Of a stretch of DNA of 64,000 nt, positions 26,640 to 38,290 are shown piece after piece. The number at the start of each line of letters is the position of its first letter. Position 1 is the stretch's first letter. Below the pieces are notes generated by a model. That model was not told the origin of the DNA, ran no database searches, and was given only the letters and a program-made list of their open reading frames with translations. The stretch is from positions 97,096,501 to 97,160,500 of the forward strand of contig CM027383.1 of assembly GCA_015680905.1 (NCBI GenBank). Reading direction: 5' to 3'. The translations under genes were made by a program, and so were the position numbers. The DNA is from Coptis chinensis (taxonomy: Eukaryota > Streptophyta > Magnoliopsida > Ranunculales > Ranunculaceae).

Positions 26640-29600
26640 TTTTCTCATTGGTATCGATGTTCTTAGAGAAGAACTTACGGGTATCGACATTTGTGGTACA
26701 ATTTCTTGCATTAGGTGGAAGAAAAAGCGGATATTCTTTTGAAGAAGTACATCCGGACATGGCCACATAGAGTTGCCCATGACTGAAAACTGGTGTCCTC
26801 AAATCAATGCCAACATATTTCAGCGGTGACCTTGCGACTTATTAATTGTCATGGCATAAGCTAGTCGAGCGAGGGGAATTGTCGTCTTGATAGTTTGAAA
26901 GGCAACTCTGAATTTGAGGGAGCGGAGATATTCTTGGGATGAGTACGGATTTCCGGCTTCTCTCTCCGGTCAAAATTTTGGCTTGAAGGACTTTACTTTC
27001 GCACATTGAAGCACCATAAATTAGGTGTCCCATTGCAAAGGCCATCTTTAGGTGCTATGTTCTGAAACAACATTATAGGGCATCCAGGTTTTAACTTGAG
27101 ATTGAAGGTGGTAAGCTAGAAGGGTCGAGGGAGTTGAAAACTTCGGTGGGATGTGAGCCCCACTTGGATTATCAATATCATCTTCGATAATTTTATCTGC
27201 AGACCAAATACTTTCGCGCTTCACGGGGGAACAAATTCATTGCAACCTCATTAATTGCACTCACATCATCATTACGGGCAGCAAGAATAGTGCGATCGGT
27301 TAAAAAATTTGGAGGCGGTGTGTCCATAACATCCAATTGGGGATAGGCAGAGAATATGAGTTCTTGGATATTGGTACACTTGCAGATTCCATTCGGCAAT
27401 TATGCGCATTCTTTGGGATTGAACCAATCTAAATGAATCAAAGCAAAAATGAATTCATTAGTTTCTAAAATAGTTCGTTTATATATGGAACTAATAGAGA
27501 AAAACCATTATAATTAGAAGACATTAATAACACACCTCCAACAAAAAAATCGTGAATTCGACATTCTCGGACTCCGCCATTTCAAACCGCCGTTTCGTAC
27601 CAAGTGCAAAACTTCTAAATAACTCCAAAGGAAAGAGCGTAGTGATGCACCAACAAATTGCTGCTCTCTCGGCCTTCTTGGTATAACGGTGGTGTTTGTC
27701 GAAAATCACCACCAAAGAACTGTAGTGATACCACCAAATATCTTCTTGTTTCCGCAAATATCTTGAAGTGTTCTATCTACTGACCTCAACCAAGATATCT
27801 ATGTTGCATGGGCACCTCGTCCCAAACAATTAGTTTTGTTTCTTTAAATAGGTCGACAAAGGTCGGAATGTTTAGCAAAGCCGCAAAAAGTGGTATCCAT
27901 CACATCAATTGGAATCTTAAATGTAGAATGAGCGGTGCGTCCACCAGACAATAACAAAGATGCAATTCCCGATGATGCCACCATGATAACAATAAGGCCC
28001 ATCTTTGCGGCGGGGCCTTTGCAATTGTATTATACAAAAAGTTTTCTGTACCGGTGCTCCATTCAAAAGAAAAGTTTGCCCTTGTCACCATATCTTGAAT
28101 CGATCCGACAATGTAAGCATGAAGTTGTTAGTCATTAAGGCGACTCACATCAATATGACCTCTTCTCCTATGCCTTCATCTTTGAAGTTGGCGTTGCTCC
28201 CCAAATGAGCCTATTGCCAACAATTTTGCTCCAATCCTCCTTTTGCTTTGGCATGGGGAAATCTTCCAATGTCTTCCCAGATTCTAAAAGGATTTGTTCC
28301 ACCAAATATAAGCCGTAATATTTATTTGCTCATCGGTTGGATCACGGGATGCCATGTTTTGTTGAAGCCGGTGTCCAAGATCATCACATATACTTTCGAT
28401 GCAAATTTGCTCCAAAGTAGATCCGGTAAGTAACGGATGACACTCTAAAAGAATTACACAAAACAACCTCCGGTTGATATCCGGTTTTCATTATAAGCCC
28501 TCTTCTAGGCATTGTATCCACTCATCATCGGCTTTCCAACAGCCCACGGGCAATACATGCTTCTTTGTATGTGTTGTACGGTATCACCAACTTTATAAAG
28601 ATATGCAAATGAGGTAGGCCCTTTTACAACGATAAGTAGCAAAGCGTAGATAAAACCTCTCCCCCGGCATTAGGGCTTGCAAAATACATCCTACCAATGG
28701 AAGGTCCACGAGTCCTAGGAGTCCACTCTTGAGAGTCTTTGTGGAAAACATAGTGTCGGTGGAAATTCTTGATAGGTATATGCTCGTGCATCTGGATCTT
28801 CATCCGCAACGTTTAAAGAAAGGCTGTCGGTGTTGAAGTTTGGTCTCCGGCTCGGGCAAGAATTGCATCCATAGGATCTTTGCTATTGAAAACAACCCTA
28901 TGCATACCTTCCAAATGAAGCCAATCGTTGGACACTTGGAAACTCTTTATGCATTGGATTCTGAATAGATGCCATCGCGACTTCGTTGGTCCAATGTACC
29001 TTGCATCGATATATTCTTTGAATCTCATCATTTGTTCCTGCTTTGCCACCATTTGCTTTGTCATAGCCTTTGTAGATGTACTTGTTAATATATTTAACAG
29101 CTTGACCGATGCACAAACTTCAACATTGATATGGCGGTCAAACATTTCGAGACGGATATGCATTATAGGGAACAACATCTCCATTATCAACTTTAACCAT
29201 TTTATTCTTCCTCTTCACAAAATATTTCTTGCCCGATTAATCCGCCTTCCGGTAAATGGAGTACCCTTTTTATCCATAATTGTTTCCTCCACAAACTCTT
29301 TTTGGATAGCCTTTGGTGCATCGACCATTTTCCATACATGAAGCACTTTCGGATCTCGATCACCACGGGGGCCATGAACCATGCACTTCTTCACTGTTTC
29401 AAACAATGCGGGGGTGGGTGTCGAGTGCAGGAATTCAACACATACAAATTTATCCACTTGCTCACTGTTTGAATCTTATCATCATCGCGAGAAATAAAAG
29501 GCAATGCATGTGTGGAAGACCGGCGCTTCTGAAATTCAATGGTATAAACATATGCAACCACCCCCGAAGATATCATTCTTCAAGATTTCTTTCATAATTG

Positions 29601-30960
29601 CTTTTCGTTTCATTTCGAATACCCGTGCAACTATTTCAGGCGAAGTGTTGAAGTTTGGTGTTCCTTGGCGCATCTTTAATTTCCTGCCAATTAGGGTTTG
29701 CGGTCACCGTAAGAAAAATATCACGGGTGCTTATAGTGTCGGGTGATAGCCATTGAATCTGAAAAATCTACGTACATGTGCCTTGGACTTCCAACATGCG
29801 AGGAAGGCAAAATGAACCGTTGGCCAATTTGATCGGGGACTTAATCCCTCAAGTGCAACATCTGTCAAACACTTGTACACATCCGAGCGGATGGTGTCTT
29901 GATTTAGTTTAATATATCGCAGACGGTTACGTTCATATGCAGCCCAAGCATCAACCAAAAATTCATGCAACAATTTACACCCCATAAGATGGATGAGTAC
30001 TATGTGGATTCGTTCAAACAAGCGGTAGCGTAATACAATAATTGGGTGAGTCTTGCATTGCTTGGAGCATTTCTCTTGGCGTCCCACAACTTTAAATCGG
30101 TGACCAACCCAAATCCCCATAAGGAAACGAGGAAGAACATAATGCAAAGGCAAATAAAGCGGGATGACATTAAACATCCGTTCCAACTCATGCCCTCCTC
30201 TCAAGCGAAGTACAATATCACGCATGGCATCAACCTTACTCCCATCTCCGGGCAATATCAACTGCGATCTCATCGGTTGTGGGAAGATTGTACCTTCGTC
30301 TATCGAGCGGGATCATAGTGTAGATGGACGGAACATTGTTATTCTCGAGAAGCATTTTCAATTAAAACCTCAAATGCTTGCTTATAGATATCCACAAAAC
30401 TTGTGGGTCTGCAGAAGAGTTTCTTGTATAGTTTTCAACACTTCCCTTGACAAATTCGGGTTCGCGATTGTGGCGGTGATCCAAAGCAGCTAGGGGATCA
30501 TAAATATAAAGTTCGCGAAAACTTAGGTTCCATCCCCCCTGATCGGGCAACAATGAACCGATTTGGTGCCGCAACTCCCCATGGACGATGAATGAGGTTG
30601 GACCACGCCCATGTAACACCACGATCGTTAAATTTGCAACCAAAGGCTGGTAAAGGCATTACACATTGTGTTGCGAATCTGCTCCGCGGAATAATCTTGC
30701 ACGCGTTTATTAGATCCTTGAATAAAGATTTAAGTGCGGGGCGGTGGAGAAAAAGAAGCGGTAGCTTAACTTTTCCTTTAATAAGCGACAAGTTCCAAAT
30801 AAAGGTCGGTTTTTGCCTTGATTTAGATAACTGTTCATCTTTCCAATGAAGGGCGAACAAAATGGACAAAGAACATCCATCTTTCCCAAAAGTGGCGGCG
30901 ATTTGGGCTGGAAGCGCATGACCTCTATTAGAATTAAAATTTCTTCTTCACTTTTCGTCA
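26640..30960 (-). pseudogene. Helitron Rep/Pif1-type helicase (RepHel) remnants
   Basis: RepHel nicks DNA by an HUH/Rep domain and unwinds it by a Pif1-type helicase for rolling-circle transposition. From N to C on the minus strand: Helitron-like N domain (LKGKVKLPLLFLHRP-like near 30790; HQIGSLLPDQGGWNLSF near 30560), Rep-region pieces (CMVHGPRGDRDPK near 29380; HINVEVCASVKLLN near 29130; KYINKYIYKGYDKA near 29080), then helicase pieces ending with QLDVMDTPPPNFLTDRTIL near 27320, [14 protein letters not shown] near 26860 and HGQLYVAMS near 26770. Frameshifts and stops are frequent and much of the helicase core between 27500 and 28800 is scrambled or missing, so it is not expected to be active. 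Confidence 0.85.
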
Positions 30961-31083
30961 AAATCTAGTCATATCATGATCAATGCAAAAATAGACCTAT
31001 GATATATCACGTTTTTACGATATGTTGAAACCTAACATAAGAGTGAGAATTTAAAGCGCTTAACTTACATAGTGTTATCCTCC

Positions 31084-32041
31084 TCAACTTTGCATTGTTA
31101 CATCTTTTTTGTATTTGGAGGTCGGCTTTCTCTCGTAAGAGATATCATACATTGATGAAGATGACCCACTTAAATGCGTTGACCTCGTCTTCTTAAAGGA
31201 ATCTGCAATGTAATCGGACATAACATCTTTTTCTCTCTGTCTCGATTTTGTTGTGCTATAGTCATTTGATCGTGATTTAGAGGCACTTGCATTTCCCTTT
31301 CTCTTGAAGGCGTTGTGCAACAGATCTCCGATTAGGAGGTGCAATAGATCTTTGGTAGGAGGCTGACAGATAACATATTGGGAACCGCAATAAAACTTCG
31401 ATTAGGAGGCATAACATATAGCCTAGTGAGAACTGCGGTGGATCTTTGATTAGGAGGCAACAAAGATATAGCCTATTGGGGCTGCGATAAATTTTTTCGA
31501 TTAGGAGGCACAACGATATAGTCTATTGGGAGCTGCATTAGATCTTCGATTATGAGGCACAACCGATGGAGAAGGAGTAGATCTTCGATTATGAGAGCCA
31601 CAACAGATGGAGAAGGAGTAGATCTTCGATTATGAGGCACAACAGGATGGAGAAGGAGTAGATCTTGATTATGAGGCACAACCCGATGGAGAAGGAGTAT
31701 ATCTTCGATTATGAGGCACATCAGATGGAGAAGGAGTAGATCTTCGATTAGGAGGCACATATACTAAATTGGGGGGCGTAGCATATCTTCGATGGGGAGG
31801 CACATATATCGGATTGGGAGGCGTAACAGGATGTCGTGTTGTGGAATTGACTGTGTGAATTAACGACTCCTTTCCCCTCTCTTTCATTTCTCCAGTTTGT
31901 GGTAATGAAGTCGCGACCTAAGATACACCCGTTAATATGTTGATATAGTTGTACTCGTAAATAACAAACAATCAATATAATGATAGATATGTAACTGGAC
32001 AAATATATATGTGTGAACAAATATATGTGTGTGATAGACAA
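31084..32041 (-). other. Upstream coding-like segment of the Helitron, Pro/Arg-rich
   Basis: Upstream of the RepHel N domain, minus-strand frames carry serine/lysine-rich sequence (SKSRSNDYSTTKSRQREKD, 31344-31084). Before it lies a series of PPNRR / PHNRRSTPSPS repeats (about 31800-31320). It may be an extra N-terminal region of the Helitron protein or a captured fragment. I do not recognise the family. Frames are broken in several places. Confidence 0.5.
31542..31770 (-). repeat. 39-bp tandem repeat (13-residue unit)
   Basis: Five to six units of about 39 bp, each containing GATCTTCGATTATGAGG and GGAGAAGGAGTA on the plus strand. On the minus strand one frame reads a 13-residue TPSPSVVPHNRRS-type unit. 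The spacing is mostly a multiple of three, which suggests past coding selection. More diverged, longer units (about 57-60 bp) extend to about 31320. Confidence 0.75.
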
Positions 32042-33131
32042 AGTGAAATCACATATAATAGTATTTCATCTTGTTGCAATTAAATCTTGCCGCGGCTTGA
32101 ATTAAGCTCTTTCACCATGATTGCCTATGAAGGAAATTATGCAGAAAGTTAAATGGTATAATAATTGAAATGATGGTTTAATAAGGGGAGTTCTGAAAAC
32201 AAAAGCGGGTGAAATATTATACCTGAAATATTGGTTTAGGGGATTTCTAACCAACTTATGTGAAACTCAAGAGAAGCTCATGAATATCCTCCTGAACAAA
32301 AAATCAAATTAAGTTCAAACAATGTTGTAATAGACTGATTGTTAGACAATATTCAAATGACATTTCGATTCCCGTAAATAACAAACAATCAATATAATGA
32401 TAGATATGTAACTGGACAAAAGCGGGTGAAATATTATACCTGGAATATTTTTGTGATGAATGAATTAGAAACAAAATTGAGTCGAAAGGGATTATGACTA
32501 CTTACGTTAAAACCACACTAACCGGAGGTGTTTTTTGGCACTTTTGCAGTAGATTTCTTGATCATCTTGATGATATCATCTGTGCCATTAAAAGAGAAAA
32601 AAATATATTATGCTTTGCAATTTCCAAAGAGCAAATGCAAGTGCCAAAGAGTCGAACAGAGTGGTAGGACAATAAACCCTCAAATTCACCCAAAATTGGT
32701 CTTGCTGCGAGATTGACAATTGAAATTGAATTCTCTCAAAAATCCTAGTAGGCTCTCCAAGTGTTTACAATGCCAACCAATATGAGGCACTAAAGGAATA
32801 AAAGAAGTGTGAATAAATTTAGACTGCAACCATCTAAAATGCTAAAGATTTTATTTCTATACTGACAACCTAAGCACCACAAAATGACATGAAAATTAGA
32901 TAAAATTAAATGGAAAACAATAAGAATATATTATGTATTGATACTTTTATTTAGAACTAAACAAATATAGGCTGGGGAAGACAATAATGATATCAAGAAT
33001 TAACATAACTTAACTTTGTCAACCATTTGTTTTGAATATGATCCCACGGCCTTGCCCAATGCATCAACACTGTTAGCTATTGGTCCATGGTGACTCACAC
33101 AAATTAGAATAACAACATTCAAAACAACAAA

Positions 33132-33235
33132 TGCCTATGTACCTACTACCTATCTCATACGACTTACACGTACTTATTTGTACGCCTATGTACCTACTAC
33201 CTATCTCATACAACTTACACGTACTTATTTGTACG
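33132..33235. repeat. Tandem duplication of 52 bp
   Basis: Two nearly identical units contain CCTATGTACCTACTACCTAT and CTTACACGTACTTATTTGTA, differing at about one base. Confidence 0.8.
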
Positions 33236-33754
33236 AAGACAATAATTTTGTTCAAGGGCATGGAATGAGTTCCTAATATCACATATATATAGCAGCATTA
33301 AAACGCAATGAACAAAACCACGTACATCAGTATACTTCAAAACACTAACTCCTAAGTAACCCATGAACCCTAAAACAAATCAAAATCAGCTCAAAATGCC
33401 CTAATTGAAAAGCTCCATTAGATACATTCACATAATTATATGCAAATTATTCAAAAGCCCAATCATAGCAAAGAAAAGCTCCATTAGATACATTCACATT
33501 AATAGCATACCCTACCAATATTGAAGAATCTTATCAAAACTACAATCATGCGTACCCTACAAATTTATCACGAAGAAACAATAGTAATACCCTACCAATA
33601 TTATCTCAAGGAACCAAATCAATTAGAATACCCTACCACTATTATCTTAAGAGTACCCACAATGATTAACTCTGCCCCACTACAATCAATTGTCTCCCAT
33701 TCAAACACAACAGTCAACGATTACTCACGAAGACTTATGAAGGGTAGATCAAAA

Positions 33755-34225
33755 CAACAAATGAAGGGGATTGAACCATCAAATTTCCCCAAGTTTGCCT
33801 CTTAAGTAGGCTCTGTGTTTCTCATTGGAACTTGGAGTGTTAAAAAAATCGAATTGGAGAAAAAAAAAAAATCATTGAATTGGGTATGTACCTCGAGTAG
33901 ATTTGTAAGTAGCGGTCTCTAAACAAAACTCTAACAATAACCACCTAAGTCGGGCTTTTTGGGCTCGAACCCATGAGTAGATTTGTTGAAGGTAAAACCA
34001 TCAAATTTCCCCAAGTTTGCCTCCTTAAGTAGGCTCTGTGTTTCTCGATTGGAACTTGGAGTGTTAAAAGAATCGACCTCGAGTAGATTTGTTGAAGGTA
34101 AAGTAGCGGTCTCTAAACAAAACTCTAACAATAACCACCGAAAGTCGGGCTTTTTGGGCTCGAACCAGCGAGTAGATTTGTTGAAGGTAAAATAACGGTC
34201 TTAAACAAAACTCTAACAATAACCA
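33755..34225. repeat. Nested direct duplications
   Basis: A block with CCATCAAATTTCCCCAAG and GGCTCTGTGTTTCTC occurs at about 33775 and 33990. A second block with GCGGTCTCTAAACAAAAC and GGGCTTTTTGGGCTCGAAC occurs at about 33912, 34105 and, truncated, 34190. The arrangement looks like repeated unequal exchange. Noncoding. Confidence 0.7.
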
Positions 34226-34356
34226 GCGACACGGAATGAAGAAAAACCCAACAACACCAAGTGAGCGCCTGACGGCCGACCGTTCGATGGTGCTATAAAC
34301 TGATCTTGACCGTCCTTTTTTTTATTATTTTGTCTGTGGCCAAATAAAACCTTAGC

Positions 34357-34357
34357 T

Positions 34358-34418
<61 letters not shown>
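34357..34418. repeat. (TA)n microsatellite
   Basis: About 30 uninterrupted TA dinucleotides, followed at 34417 by TATACGGTTAGGCTAG, a motif found inverted at about 43018-43033. Confidence 0.9.
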
Positions 34419-34419
<1 letters not shown>

Positions 34420-34439
34420 GGTTAGGCTAGGATGACATT

Positions 34440-37070
34440 CTTAGCGTTACATACTTAGAGTGACATACTACAAGCCCAGCCCACGAACCAACAAAACACA
34501 AAACAGAATTTTTGTTTACAAACCTTCGTCAAACAGTTCAAACTCCAAACTCCAAATTACAAATTCAAACCAAACTCCAAAAACTCCACACTCTAAACTC
34601 CAAATTGATCACCCCACTCCGGCATCCCACTCCGACATCTCTCGTCATCGCAAGCTTGCTTTTTTCAGGTTAGTTACTTCCCTTGTTTTGGTACTTTTCG
34701 AGTTTTGATATCAATGTTCTTCTCTCTGTTTTGTTATACTAATAAAGCTATTATTATTCTTTCTTTTTGTGGGACTTGTGTCGGTCTTCTCACTTGTTGA
34801 AATTTTTTGGTTTGGTAGATAAGAAAAACTTTGTTCAGTGAATGGACTTCAACGGTTTTGAGGCAAACCAACTTCTCTTTCATTCCGTGCGTTGGCATTG
34901 TTGATTATTAGATATGGTCAATCACTCAATCCTCATATAGGCTTCACTGAATATGTATATTGCTAATCATGAAATAAAACTTTAAGTGAAATTATTATAT
35001 TGCGCGCTTATGTACCAAATTATTTAACTCCAAATGCTATATATTTATGAAATTTTAAGGCATATTGATTCTGGAAGCAAATTTGTATTGGCAAATTTAT
35101 CGAAATAAATTTTATTACTTTTAGTCAATCTGCGTAGTCTCCCTTGTCATGCTAGTCTGATGTTGAATTTTACAGTAACTGTCTTTTAAACTTTATGTAG
35201 TATTTCTACATCCATGAATAAGAGCAAGTGTCCATTATGTGGAAGCACCGTTGATATATGCTTTTTACTACTACTTAGAGTTTTGAACTCTCTAAATTGA
35301 TGCAAAAGCACTCAAGCTAGGTTCCTTACTCACAATCTTCGTTTCGTAGAGTTGGAATAAGGATTCGAACTACCTAAAGTTTATAACAACTACAAATTGG
35401 ATGTTACAATAAAGGGAACTAAGGAGTAAGGATTAATTATTAATGCTAGGTTTTCCTTCCTACACAAACATTAAGAAATACATTAACATTGAAAACATGC
35501 ACTTAATACCAAAGTAGAGATTTGAAAGAAAAGGTGGAGAGTTAATCCTCCTCATGTGAACTATCATTAGTTGTTGATTTGAAAAATGTTATTTGATCCT
35601 TCCTAGACTCATAGACAAGCCCCTAATGGAAGAAAACACTTGATCCCTAGCATGTATGACTCACTTAAGAGCTCACACATGCTAGCAAGTGGAACTAAAC
35701 AATGACTTATCTCTAAGCTCATTGCCTTGATTCCTAACTAGACACTACACCAACTATCATTTTGGGATAGAGTGTAGAGCTAGTTGTTATTCCTAACAAC
35801 CTATCAAACCAACAAAAATTGATTTACCCTCACATGAGTTGGATTAACTCCTCAAGGGGGAAGTTAGCTCATGATCCTTGGGACAAGGATTTATAAACTA
35901 AAAAAAACACAAAAGAGAGAGAGAGAGAGAGGAGAAAACTAAACAATCAAACTCACTTCTATTTATTTTCTAGAAGAAACAAGTGTTTCCTCCATTAAAA
36001 CTATTACAAGCTTTCTAATAAAAACTAAAAACTAACTTCTCCTTTTTTTCACTAAGGAACTAAAATAATGCCATGTGAGGAAAATAAGTCAAGGGAGTAA
36101 ATGGAGTATCCCCCACCCTTGTCTAATTTCTTCTCCATTTGAGAGAAATATCATTTTCTCCCACGTGAATTATCAAACCACATTAATTCATTTTTATCCA
36201 CCACATTAAAACAAAGTGACACCTTGCCTTTTTTTCACTATTAACACCTAATCTAATTTATTACATGCAAGGTGTCAACTTTGCACCAATAATTTGTTAT
36301 TTTTGTCTTGACATGCTCCATGATTGATGACTCATCCAATCTTGTGGCCCCATAGTGGGTCCATGTGCGATCCCGATGGCGGTCCGGTATTTTTGGCGAT
36401 GTTACAACTTCTTTATGCATAGAGTTCATCGCCTCGATTGTCTAAGCAGACTCTCTTTGTCGATTCGAGTCCTAGTTCGAGAGGTATGAGCTTTGGAAGT
36501 TTGATGCTTCTACGTAATGATTTGGGAGAATTAGATTATATCACTGTCCTTCCTCGTGCTTTATTTCAGGTTTAACCAATATTTCCATTTTTACTGCAAA
36601 TACCTGTAAAAGTATGAAAACATATTTATTTCATGATTATTAAACACATAATTAACCAAATTTATATGTCTCAATGGGGTTTCATAATACACTTTTGGGT
36701 GCTTATCAACCGTATTCCATAGAACTTCAAGAACCGAGTTGAATCCTGAACAGCGTTTCTTCATTTGCGCAAGAAATACATATCATTTACCGATAGCACA
36801 TAGATGTAGATATTTTATATGGGAGGATGAGATAAATTATGGAAGTTGTTTGTCTACCCCAGCACTAACTCCATCCACAAATTCTTTTCGCGGCTGAATT
36901 TCACCGAAAGTGAAGTTTCCATTTCTTGCAAAGGAAGATAAAGACTGATTCATTTATTCACTGGATCGGCATGCTCATTTTGAGGTTGTTGTTGGTGTGT
37001 ATGCTTTTAGTGGTTATCTGAATTATCAAATACCTAATTAAGGTGATATGGTGCTTTTGATGGTTTTGAA
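34440..37070. other. Intergenic, no gene seen
   Basis: 34530-34670 looks like a CT/CA-rich leader with a splice-donor-like CAGGTTAGTT at its end. 35906-35932 is a short (AG)n run. Around 36360-36560 there are short coding-like stretches I cannot assign. No supported gene. Confidence 0.5.
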
Positions 37071-37074
37071 GAGG

Positions 37075-37395
37075 ATGGTATAACTGCTTTCGGTTATCTG
37101 TTAAGAATATGTTATGAATCTGTTGAATCACATTACTGTTGAATTTTTTCGATTATCACATTAAGAATATGTTATGAATCATTGAATCACATTTACTGTT
37201 GAATTTTTTCGATTATCATTAATAATATGTTATGAATCATTATCCGTTGAATTTTTTCTGGTTATCCGTTAAGAATATGTTATGAATCTGTTGAATCATT
37301 TATCACGTTGAATTTTTTAGGTTATCCGTTAAGAATCTGTTATGAATCTGTTGAATTTTTTCGGTTATCTGTTATGAATCTGTTGAGTGTGTGTT
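37075..37395. repeat. Minisatellite with about 60-bp unit
   Basis: Five to six diverged units built on GTTATGAATCTGTTGAATTT and TCGGTTATCCGTTAAGAATA. It lies immediately upstream of the GT47 pseudogene. Confidence 0.8.
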
Positions 37396-37397
37396 GA

Positions 37398-38290
37398 ATG
37401 TGTGTTATGAAACTCGACGTGGATTTGAAGTGTCTTAGAGAGAAAGTTTCTAGTAGGTTCGAGAATCTTGCATCGTCGTCGTCAACGTTTTCATCCGAGG
37501 TTGGCTTGAAAAGTGTTGTTGATCTTGTTGCTGAAGAGAGTAGTACAATCACTGAAGCTGGAATTATCATCAAAAGGAGCCAGGTGATTGTCATGTTTTG
37601 GTTCTTGTTGTTTTATTTCCATTTTGTTGTACTTGGTAATGGTTCCGTTGATGATTCCGGGGTTAAGCTTCCGTCTTCTACTAATCCGGTAAATAATGAG
37701 TTCATTGATAAGTTTAGTGTTTAGAGGTTCGGGCCGATCATCAAAACTACTATGAAAGGTCTAGTTTCCAAGAGTCGGGTAGTGGAGTTCGGAAGTTAGG
37801 GTTGGTAAAGAGTTGAATAAGAAAGATCGAGTGAAGGAGAGTTTTCGGTTTATGAAAGCGTTGAAAGCGATAGAGAATAAGAGTGATCCGTGTGGAGGAA
37901 GGTATATTTATGTACATGACCTTCCTCCCAAATTCAATGAGGATATGCTCAAGGAATGTAAGAGTATTAGTCTTTGGACCAATATGTGTACATTTACAAG
38001 TAATCTTGGTCTTGGTCCTCCACTTGAGAATGTTGAAGGGGTATTCTCAAATCTTGGATGGTATCAATCGAATCAATTTGTTTGTCGATGTGATCTTCAA
38101 CAACCGAATGAAACAAATATGAATGTCGACAAAAGATTCTTCTATTCGCGGCTCTTTGTCTTTGTTCCTTTTATCTTTGGCTTGGAGATTTCCGCGGTAT
38201 CTTTGGGGATACAACATTTCAGTTCGAGATCTTTGCCGGCTTGAATTGGTGGGTGGCTTGCTAAGAGGCTGAATGGAGTGTTATTCTGAT
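37398..38290 (+). pseudogene. GT47 exostosin-family (MUR3/XLT2-type) glycosyltransferase fragment
   Basis: MUR3-type GT47 enzymes are Golgi type II membrane proteins that add galactose to xyloglucan. A hydrophobic segment (VIVMFWFLLFYFHFVVLG, about 37586-37640) fits the signal anchor. The exostosin domain starts with DPCGGRYIYVHDLPPKFNED (about 37886) and continues through GPPLENVEGVF and GWYQSNQF. A later block (RYLWGYNISVRDL, about 38192) is in another frame. Lesions: stop after FIDKFSV at 37722, stop-rich linker to 37813, a shift near 38186 and an early stop. The C-terminal two thirds of the usual enzyme are missing. The N-terminal 37398-37580 part is not recognisable as GT47. Confidence 0.75.

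Larger units (their letters stand above)
25703..32041 (-). mobile_element. Helitron, degenerate, with 3' hairpin terminus
   Basis: The element lies on the minus strand. Its 3' end at 25703 reads CTAG followed by T. Nine bases upstream is a perfect 5-bp stem hairpin (GTGCC, loop, GGCAC; plus 25716-25729), the hallmark of plant Helitrons. Coding remnants of the replication initiator/helicase follow in the correct orientation and order. The noncoding 3' region (25730-26640) shares its first roughly 235 bp with the copy at 4201. I could not locate the 5' TC terminus; the end given is where the last coding-like repeats fade and is only a minimum. The Tourist-like MITE sits 12 bp outside the 3' end. 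Confidence 0.8.
32042..34351. other. Intergenic, repeat-rich, no gene seen
   Basis: Segment 31958-32000 (AATAACAAACAATCAATATA and following) recurs at about 32376-32420. A GAAAAGCTCCATTAGATACA segment occurs twice near 33408-33500. No ORF resembles a known protein. It may contain the missing 5' part of the Helitron. Confidence 0.5.

Noticed and set aside
28928-29341. Plus-strand ORF of 137 codons
   Set aside because: Antisense shadow of the Helitron Rep region.
31320-31800. CRISPR-like regularly spaced repeats
   Set aside because: Units of 39 bp are directly contiguous, without unique spacers, and read as a repeating peptide; the context is a plant Helitron.
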